39,364 nucleotides of DNA, taken from positions 1 to 39,364 of the forward strand of contig MVBO01000135.1 of assembly GCA_002261195.1 (NCBI GenBank), given 5' to 3'. The position numbers and the translations under genes are program-made. Of the stretch, positions 33,205-39,364 are shown in pieces. The stretch's first letter is position 1. Each line of letters begins with the position of its first letter. This DNA is from Bifiguratus adelaidae. Taxonomy: Eukaryota; Mucoromycota; Endogonomycetes; Endogonales. The notes under the pieces were generated by a model. That model did not search any database. It was given only the letters and a program-made list of their open reading frames with translations, and was not told the DNA's origin.

Positions 33205-34331
33205 ATGTCTGCACTCACTGAAGCCGAGCGTCGACGACAGAGGCGAGAGCAGAAGATCTTGGCGGGTGCTGGTGATCGACTATCACGCATCACAGGAACA
33301 AGCAGGAATGGAGATACTTCGCTACTCAATGAACGCCAAAATCAACCTGCACAAGTGGTCATGGAAGCTGGTGAGTATTATGCGTTAGAAACGACATTGT
33401 ACCCGCAACTCACCGCGCTCCTTCTGGCTAGCACGTAGCGGCAGTCCCACACAAGTGGCTTCTCCAAAACCAATCAGTCCCAAATCTCTCATTCTCGATC
33501 AAACGACTTCATTTAGCCCTCGTAAAAGAAATGTATCCATTGATGACGATCCCGATGAAGCACTTGGTGCCCCACCTTCCCTACGGCTAGCACAACACTT
33601 TTCAAGTACAGAATCACCATTTACACCGGATCAACAGCGAGATGCCTATGAACATGTCATGCGGAATTTTGAAGCCCTGGCAGGAGGACAAGCGCCGTCG
33701 GGAGACATGAACGCTAATCCGTTAGCAGCCATGCTGGCGCAAATGACAGGAGCGCAGGAACCTGGCGGAGGTGCAAATGCATTCCAAACGCCTTTCACGG
33801 AAGAGATCATGGTGCAAAAGGATCAAACTGGAAAGTGGTGGAAATTGCTGCATTTCGTGGTCATGTGGGCCTTGGGTCTTTGGGTCATTTTTCGATATTG
33901 GAGCAAGGTCATTCCAGACTATAGTGCTGAGACCGCTTTGCCCTTCATCGCCTCCGTGGTGAGTATGATTTCTCGCTGGCCAACGCGAGTATCGACAGAC
34001 GTGCTAATCCTACGCATAGCCTCTCTTTTGGTACTTTATCACCGCCGAACTCATTTTACAATCATCGCGCCTGTTTTGGCAAAAGGTGAGGTTACTCCAA
34101 TGGCCCCATACAGTACTTAGCTGACATTTGCGGTTGTTTCAGCGAAGTCCGCCACCTCCTTCCATCATTGGCACCATCGCCAACGCCCTACCTCAACCCA
34201 TTCCCGATGTTTACGCCGTCATCTCACGCTACAGCACTCTCTGGAATTCGTTCGTACAAGATTGCTGTATCCTGGTGTTTGTGATTGGCCTGGCGAGCAT
34301 GATTTGGGGAAGTGCTCTTGAACGGGTTTAG
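33205..34331 (+). CDS. GET2: Get2-like receptor subunit for tail-anchored protein insertion
   Basis: Get2 with Get1 forms the ER receptor and insertase for Get3 carrying tail-anchored proteins. Four exons (33205-33370, 33432-33958, 34020-34085, 34143-34331) give 315 residues. The N-terminus has the Get3-binding basic helix MSALTEAERRRQRREQKIL (residues 6-17 charged), the diagnostic feature of Get2. A long, poorly conserved linker follows. Then come three membrane helices, in WKLLHFVVMWALGLWVIF, LFWYFITAELILQSSRLFW and CCILVFVIGLASMIW. Get2 orthologues are very divergent in sequence, so the assignment rests on this N-terminus-plus-three-helix layout and on the splice structure that joins it. 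Confidence 0.83.
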
Positions 34332-34619
34332 GTAACCGAGGGAAAAAGTATCATCACTCTACGGCGAATGCAGATGGTCTGCAAACGAGCGTGACGAGCT
34401 CTAGCTGTCTGTTCTGGGGTTGCTTTTGATTGCGCCTGTGCGGTTGACCGGTATTGTAGAATAAGTAATTGAATCGCACATGCAATAATCCTTGAACATT
34501 TTGCTCACATGCTGCTGGCCAATCCTCGGGGAACGGCACAAAGACATCTGTCTTTTATTTGCACTCCAATTGATTACAAAATGTCAACATGAAGTCGGGA
34601 AAGCACGCCTGAACGGCGG

Positions 34620-35394
34620 CTACTCCACTTTTCCCTCAGAGGAATCTGCTGCGGTAGCTTTCTTGAAAGAAGGACGCTCGGAAGCCCTTTCCAACCATGC
34701 CTCAAGTTTGGGGAAGTCCTTCAAACCGCCAGCGATCATCTGCATGCCCATCATGGCATAAGTAAGCACCAAGTCAATGGCCGTGTAACTGTCGCCATAA
34801 AAGTATTCAGAATCTCCAAGCTCTCGAGTCAAGAATTCGAGACAAGCCTTCTTCTTGTCTGACCACTTCTTCATGACATTGGGCTGCTGATCCTCCTTAG
34901 GCAGTCCTTCCTGTTCCATGAGGGTGTCAATGACATAATACAGTGTTGACGAAGCAAAGAAGGCCATCTCGGTCAACTTGGTCTCGAGGTGTTTCGGAAC
35001 AAGCTTGTGTTTATGTTGATGCAAGATGTGCATGAAAATGGCTCCCGACTCAATCATACCCTCTCCATCTTCTTCGTAATAAGGAACCTGGTCTGTCGTG
35101 AGTCAACGGTCCCATCAAACGCAGAGTATACCCACGCAGAGAAGAGGATTCTTTTCGCTGTATTCTGCAGTACGAATAGTCTTCTTGTAATCAGGTCCCA
35201 AGTCCTGGATATCGTACTCATGCTCTTTGCCCAGTTCATAGATCAATTGAACTGGAGGTGTGGAAGCGCAATATAAGCTGTGCCAGATGATTGGCTTGGT
35301 CTTGGTACCGTTCTTTTCGGTTTTCTGTTGTCAGGAGTAGGTAAGCTTGCGCTAAGCCTGGATGAACACCCACCTGTTTCTTGGTCGGAGACAT
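34620..35394 (-). CDS. Glutathione S-transferase family protein
   Basis: Conjugates glutathione to electrophiles or acts in redox defence; class not fixed. Three exons (35394-35374, 35324-35132, 35092-34620) give 228 residues. The N-terminal thioredoxin-like half has KPIIWHSLYCASTPPVQLIYELG with a Ser/Cys region at the usual active-site place, and a beta3-beta4 element ending ESGAIFMHIL (the conserved E-S that binds the glutathione gamma-glutamyl). The helical C-terminal half contains FYGDSYTAIDLVLTYAMMG, the N-capping box and hydrophobic staple typical of GSTs. The expected cis-proline stretch NPxGKVP appears as NPLLCVDQVPYY across intron 2, which is somewhat unusual. A TATAAGAG element at about 35463-35470 lies about 70 nt upstream. 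Confidence 0.87.
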
Positions 35395-36310
35395 TTTGGA
35401 AAGTAGACAAGTGTAGGAAGGACTGGAGTTGGCGTCAAGTGAACGACCGGGGGACGCCGCTCTCTTATACCCGGTTTGCCGCAGTCAAAACTAGTCCAAA
35501 ACCCCATTTGGGCAATTCCATCCCCCCACGCCCATCACTGACCCACCCTTGTAGATTCTTGGCGTTCAAATGGCTGTGTCTTGCCTTTTAAGAAATGTTG
35601 CGCAGTTCGTTAGCCAAGTGGGCCCATGCTTCCTCAAAAGGTAGTACCCTAACCCGATTGAATTGCCCTAACCTGGCGACAGGGGCAAAGGTCATTTCAA
35701 AAGTCTATTTAGTTCCATGCAAGCGTCTTTATACGCTGAGTTTTTGAGAATTGAAACCTAGATTGTAATTCTATTCTCGGTATGAGGGCAAGGCAAATTA
35801 GCCTTATTGTGGTATCCTTAAACAAAGGAAAGGCGAACTCTTGATTGATTGTATCATTCTTCACGATACTGCAAGACCATTCATGTGTCCTCGGTGGCTC
35901 ACGATATGGCTAATTAGGTGAAAGCGAGCGATGGTATCTCTTATTTGGAAAGATGAAGCTTGCGTTACATTAGAGTTAAGAACTTGATACAATTTAAGCA
36001 GGTTGGACGTACCTGAATAACCTTCCGACGTTGTCGTAGTAGGCATCATGTTGGATGTAGCGTAGCGTTCGTCGCATATGGTGTACCCGTTGACGGAGTT
36101 CGCTTTCCTTCTTTAATTCGAGTTCCAAAGGTGAGACAAAGAAGAGAAAGATGGCGCCGTTTGATCTTCAAATGTGGAGTGAGCATCACAAAGAACGACC
36201 TTGCAGATGAGGGTAATGAATTAAATAATGCCATATTTGGCGCGAACTGCTCGGACATGACAATCCAATGACGTGCGGGCAGTAATCTCGCACTCTCTTT
36301 CACTGACACC
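35395..36310. other. Intergenic region between the GST and CsbD-like genes
   Basis: About 0.9 kb separating two divergent genes. The GST-proximal part holds a TATA-like element (about 35463-35470, minus strand). Frames here are short and show no recognisable domain. I see no RNA gene or repeat. Confidence 0.5.
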
Positions 36311-36535
36311 ATGAACATACCAAGACTCGACGCAAAAGGCAAAGGTCTGACGGCCGATAAAGCGGATACAGGCAAAGTCAATCGAGCGGGTGGACCAGTC
36401 GATATTACGGGTGTTAACTCCCACGAAGGTGCCACGGCGTGGCAACATGTCAAAGGCAAGGCGGAGGAAGAGTTTGGAAAGGTAACGGGAGATACGAAAC
36501 GTGAAATGCGGGGAGAGAAATTGCAAGATAAGTAA
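36311..36535 (+). CDS. Small CsbD-like stress protein
   Basis: A 74-residue, highly charged, probably disordered protein. The C-terminal half (HVKGKAEEEFGKVTGDTKREMRGE) matches the CsbD repeat pattern GKxxExxGxxTGD. In fungi such small proteins accumulate under stress and have been linked to cruciform DNA binding, but the biochemical role is not settled. The start is supported by an ACACC context before the ATG, with no intron. A 22-bp perfect palindrome (36530-36551) overlaps its last codons and TAA stop. The product lacks membrane or secretion signals. Confidence 0.65.
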   Translation: MNIPRLDAKGKGLTADKADTGKVNRAGGPVDITGVNSHEGATAWQHVKGKAEEEFGKVTGDTKREMRGEKLQDK

Positions 36536-36551
36536 GCATGCATGCTTACTT
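36530..36551 (+). repeat. 22-bp perfect inverted repeat across the CsbD-like stop codon
   Basis: AAGTAAGCATG is followed immediately by its reverse complement CATGCTTACTT. The TAA stop is at 36533-36535, inside the left arm. As RNA it could form a hairpin with almost no loop; as DNA it could be a symmetric binding site or cruciform. Confidence 0.6.
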
Positions 36552-36698
36552 GCTTGCCTCGTCTCTACACACATATCATCCTTCCATTGTAAGGGTAGAT
36601 GCTCAACGAGGTCCTGTGTCTTATGCGACCTTGATTGGCTATGTACATTGTAACAACGGGAAAAAAGTCTATGATCTATCCAAAAGTTTGACTTTGAT

Positions 36699-38783
36699 CT
36701 ATACTTGCACGGCACGATGAAGTTCGGGTGAGGCTACCGGAACGGAAGGAGCGCAAGCATTGGCAAGGGCGTTTGCTTCTTTGGGAGAAACTCCTTGGAC
36801 AAGGCCGCTGTAGACGGGAGGTGAAGGCGCACGAGATGGTGCGGAACTATGTGGCGGAGAGATATTCGGAGATGTAACATTGGACCCATGAATGGCTGGA
36901 GCCATAGCTGGAATGACATTGCTCGCTGCTTCGGTGTTGACAATGATGAGACCGGCGAGATTGCATCGTTGTTTGGACCATCCGGCTGGAGCAACTTGGA
37001 TATGGTGGGTGTGATGCGGGGCTGGTGGCAACCCTTGCTCAGTCTCGAGACCTTGATGTTCATCGGGACTACACACGTGGATGGATTCCACAAATGAATT
37101 CCTCAAGATTGAGCGGACTCCATACCGCGTCTTGAGGCTGGTATCTAGGCAGCCTTGGACCAGTTCATGAGTTTCCGGAGGAATGAGATCAAGTAGTTGT
37201 TTGAGTCCAGGTCGATCGCCAGCAATGTAGGCTTTGTAGGATTTGTCAATTGCGGGCTGAGGTGTTTTCCAAGGAAAGCGACGCATAATCATGCACACCA
37301 GGACGATACCCAAGGACCAAATATCCGTGAGTCTTGGGTCGTAATCCGGATCAGTGTACATTTCAGGTGCAATGTAAGGCTCGGATCCAGTGACGCCAAC
37401 TGCCATTTCGATCACACTGGGATCTTCATGAGGATAGCGGAAAACAACGGCGCAACCAAAATCAATGATCTTGATGCAACCAAGGGGATCCATGACCAAG
37501 TTGTCAAGCTTCAAGTCTCTGTGAGCTATGCCAGCGTCATGAAGATACTTGACACCAAGGCAAACTTGCTTCCAAACGCAGTAAATCTCCGGCAGACTCA
37601 TTTGGCCAGACATGACCAAGTCAAACACATCATTGGGGCAGTACTCCATGATTTCGTAAAAATATTGTCCTTCTTGCACGATATCAAGTGTTTCGATGAT
37701 GTTGTTGTGATGGAGGGTCGATCCAATGCAGAATTCTGCCGTGATCTTCTTGGCGTACTCCTTTTCAGATTCCTTTTGAGTGTTGCGCTTTCTGAATTGC
37801 TTTACAGCAAACGTTTGATTGTCCGACCGGCGAATGATGCGCACGCTTCCACCTGCGCCTTTGCCAACGACTTTACCCCATTGACCATATCGGCCAGAGA
37901 TGTCTCCATTAAAGCGGTTAGCAAAGGTGACGCGTTCGCTATTTGAAGGGCTCAAGCAAGAAGGGGTCGGGGGAGTGGATGGTGGGCTGTAGTGCTTGGT
38001 ATGTGATGCTGTACGGGGTCGTGGCGCATGTGTATCATTGTAATGAGTCGGGTGAGAAGGCGACTTGAAGAATCGCTTCACCTCAACAAAAAGGTCATGA
38101 GACTTCTTTTTCTCCAGGCCTTGATGATGGAAATGTGTGGCGTGATATTGATGACCGTACTTGGGCTTATTGAAGACAAACTGTGAAGGAGTGCTTGTAC
38201 GAGCAGGTTGTGAAGGTTCCACATAATTCTCATCGCAGGACGAGTCATGCGGTGATGGTGGCATGGATGGTTGTGGACTTGTGCCAAGCGCTGGTTTAAC
38301 CTTGACGTGTGCAGTGCTGACGACAGGCCTTGAATAGGGGGATTGAATTGCGTTCAAGCCTTCATTTGGCGGAGTGTGAGGGAAAATAGATCGACGCTGC
38401 CGTTTTTGTGCATCTCCGAATTCGTTTGAATCATCCATGCTGCTAGAATGACCACCCTGGTCGAGGTGCAAGACATCGTCATCTACGATAGCTGAGTCTT
38501 CATCATCCGCTTGATAGTAGGGTGAAGGAGGGCAGGTTGAGCACGGTTCCGATCCTCCAGCCAAATAGGGCATCTCCGGTGCGCCTAGATCCTCCTTGGA
38601 GTCCGAAACATACTCCTCAGGTTCATCATGGATGATATCGCTTGTTGAATATGAAGCCGGCATATTCGAAGTTGCCTCCACCGACTTGTCACTCCCGCTG
38701 TTTTTGTGGATGTTCAGTTTGGAGAGCAGTTTTGGCCTTGGCAAGCTAAGCCGTGAAGATGGTTTTCTAGAGATGTCACGCAT
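36699..38783 (-). CDS. Ser/Thr protein kinase of the Hal4/Sat4-Hal5 family
   Basis: In yeast this kinase family stabilises nutrient and K+ transporters and includes regulators of Pma1 (Hrk1, Ptk2). Intronless, 694 residues from the ATG at 38783; an in-frame TAG lies just upstream. The first about 290 residues are Ser/Pro/His-rich and disordered. The kinase domain (about 300-580) has GKGAGGSV (P-loop), FAVKQF (Lys), EYCPNDVFDLV, HRDLKLDN with Asp423, DFGCA, APEMY and DIWSLGIVLVCMIMRRFPW. The hinge and HRD region fit the fungal-specific Hal/Npr1 group. The C-terminus is again low complexity. An alternative start would need an upstream exon using the TTACATAG acceptor, which I cannot support. 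Confidence 0.9.
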   Translation of the reverse strand: MRDISRKPSSRLSLPRPKLLSKLNIHKNSGSDKSVEATSNMPASYSTSDIIHDEPEEYVSDSKEDLGAPEMPYLAGGSEPCSTCPPSPYYQADDEDSAIVDDDVLHLDQGGHSSSMDDSNEFGDAQKRQRRSIFPHTPPNEGLNAIQSPYSRPVVSTAHVKVKPALGTSPQPSMPPSPHDSSCDENYVEPSQPARTSTPSQFVFNKPKYGHQYHATHFHHQGLEKKKSHDLFVEVKRFFKSPSHPTHYNDTHAPRPRTASHTKHYSPPSTPPTPSCLSPSNSERVTFANRFNGDISGRYGQWGKVVGKGAGGSVRIIRRSDNQTFAVKQFRKRNTQKESEKEYAKKITAEFCIGSTLHHNNIIETLDIVQEGQYFYEIMEYCPNDVFDLVMSGQMSLPEIYCVWKQVCLGVKYLHDAGIAHRDLKLDNLVMDPLGCIKIIDFGCAVVFRYPHEDPSVIEMAVGVTGSEPYIAPEMYTDPDYDPRLTDIWSLGIVLVCMIMRRFPWKTPQPAIDKSYKAYIAGDRPGLKQLLDLIPPETHELVQGCLDTSLKTRYGVRSILRNSFVESIHVCSPDEHQGLETEQGLPPAPHHTHHIQVAPAGWSKQRCNLAGLIIVNTEAASNVIPAMAPAIHGSNVTSPNISPPHSSAPSRAPSPPVYSGLVQGVSPKEANALANACAPSVPVASPELHRAVQV

Positions 38784-39364
38784 GAAGAACAAATTCTATG
38801 TAAGTTAGGCTATACGAGCATGGCAAAGAGGAAGAAAAGGAACTGTGAGATAGGATGGGCTGCCAAGGATAAAATGAGTGGATAAAAGATTTGGCCCTAT
38901 GCACCCGATAAGGAAATTATAGATGAAGCGTGTGTGTTGTGTGATGCAACCGGCAAGTCACACGGATAAATGTCGGGGCGATGATGCCGCTGAAAAAGGA
39001 TGAGATGGCCGCGATAGGTGATTGGATTAAGGCGGGTGGTACAAGTGTCCACATGGTGTATGTTGTGATCCGGAACAGAGCCGTGTCCCAAGTGTGAGGC
39101 GCGGATCTTCAATCCTCGCTCCATGAAACACTAGGTTATGTCAGAAATTCGGCCGGATGTTTCGAATGAGGTGATTCGGTGTGAGATTCGGGGAGCGTCC
39201 ACGCATTGTTGCAGTGCCAAAAACAGCAATCTCACACGGTTGGTTCTTTTCAACCAGTCTTATTTGTTTGCCGGATTTGGTCGGCGGGCGGAGGGGGGTG
39301 CGGTGTGATAGGGAAATCTAGGCGGATTAAGGCAATTCCTGGCCTGTTGGGGGGGGGGACACGG
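38784..39364. other. Upstream region of the kinase gene, no gene seen
   Basis: 581 nt at the window's right end. It contains the presumed kinase promoter and ends in G-rich runs. The one 75-codon frame on the minus strand (38897-39124) has no recognisable features. Confidence 0.5.

Noticed and set aside
39349-39360. Poly-G run at the right edge and poly-C at the left edge as telomeric or terminal repeats
   Set aside because: Plain homopolymers with no repeated telomere unit. Most likely ordinary low-complexity DNA or contig-edge artefact.

Overview
The window is nuclear DNA from a filamentous fungus and probably belongs to an early-diverging lineage (Mucoromycota is my best guess). Genes sit on both strands, carry 0-12 short spliceosomal introns (mostly 45-95 nt) and include fungal hallmarks: a P3A plasma-membrane H+-ATPase, Rax2, Get2, Pex22 and a Hal4/Sat4-type kinase. 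The phylum is an inference from gene style; nothing here is a marker. There is no phage, plasmid, CRISPR, rRNA or convincing tRNA.

Layout. 1-873 (+): TATA-binding protein, probably cut at its 5' end. About 1019-2482 (+): a decayed multi-pass membrane protein gene. 2471-3593 (-): epoxide hydrolase. 3664-6002 (-): NPL4. 6096-7677 (+): RRP1/Nop52. 7720-9942 (+): kelch/BTB protein. 10185-14775 (-): Rax2 with a C-terminal SH3 domain. 14984-16561 (-): cytoplasmic TrpRS. 17024-20038 (+): cullin-1. 20165-22303 (-): four-finger C2H2 protein, with a strongly folded intron. 22528-24658 (-): Rrn7/TAF1B. 24667-24882 (-): TFB5. 24925-25840 (+): PEX22. 25932-27092 (-): membrane-anchored SDR with an apparent frameshift. 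27256-30608 (-): PMA1. 30609-33204: gene-poor stretch. 33205-34331 (+): GET2. 34620-35394 (-): glutathione S-transferase. 36311-36535 (+): CsbD-like small protein. 36699-38783 (-): Hal4/Sat4-type kinase. 38784-39364: no gene seen.

Gene models were assembled by hand from reading frames, splice signals and family similarity. In every multi-exon model except the SDR and the decayed gene the exon lengths sum to a whole number of codons. About 62 introns were resolved, and five use a GC-AG donor with the sequence GCAAGT.

Functionally this is mostly housekeeping: transcription initiation (TBP, Rrn7, TFB5), ribosome biogenesis (Rrp1), translation (TrpRS), protein quality control and ubiquitin (Npl4, cullin-1), tail-anchored protein and peroxisome targeting (Get2, Pex22), polarity (Rax2) and ion homeostasis (Pma1, Hal-type kinase). 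I see no obvious new multi-gene system. The items most worth checking are the 125-nt three-hairpin block in the zinc-finger gene intron, the GC-AG intron frequency, the very compact RRN7-TFB5-PEX22 locus, the Rax2-SH3 architecture and the decayed membrane gene.
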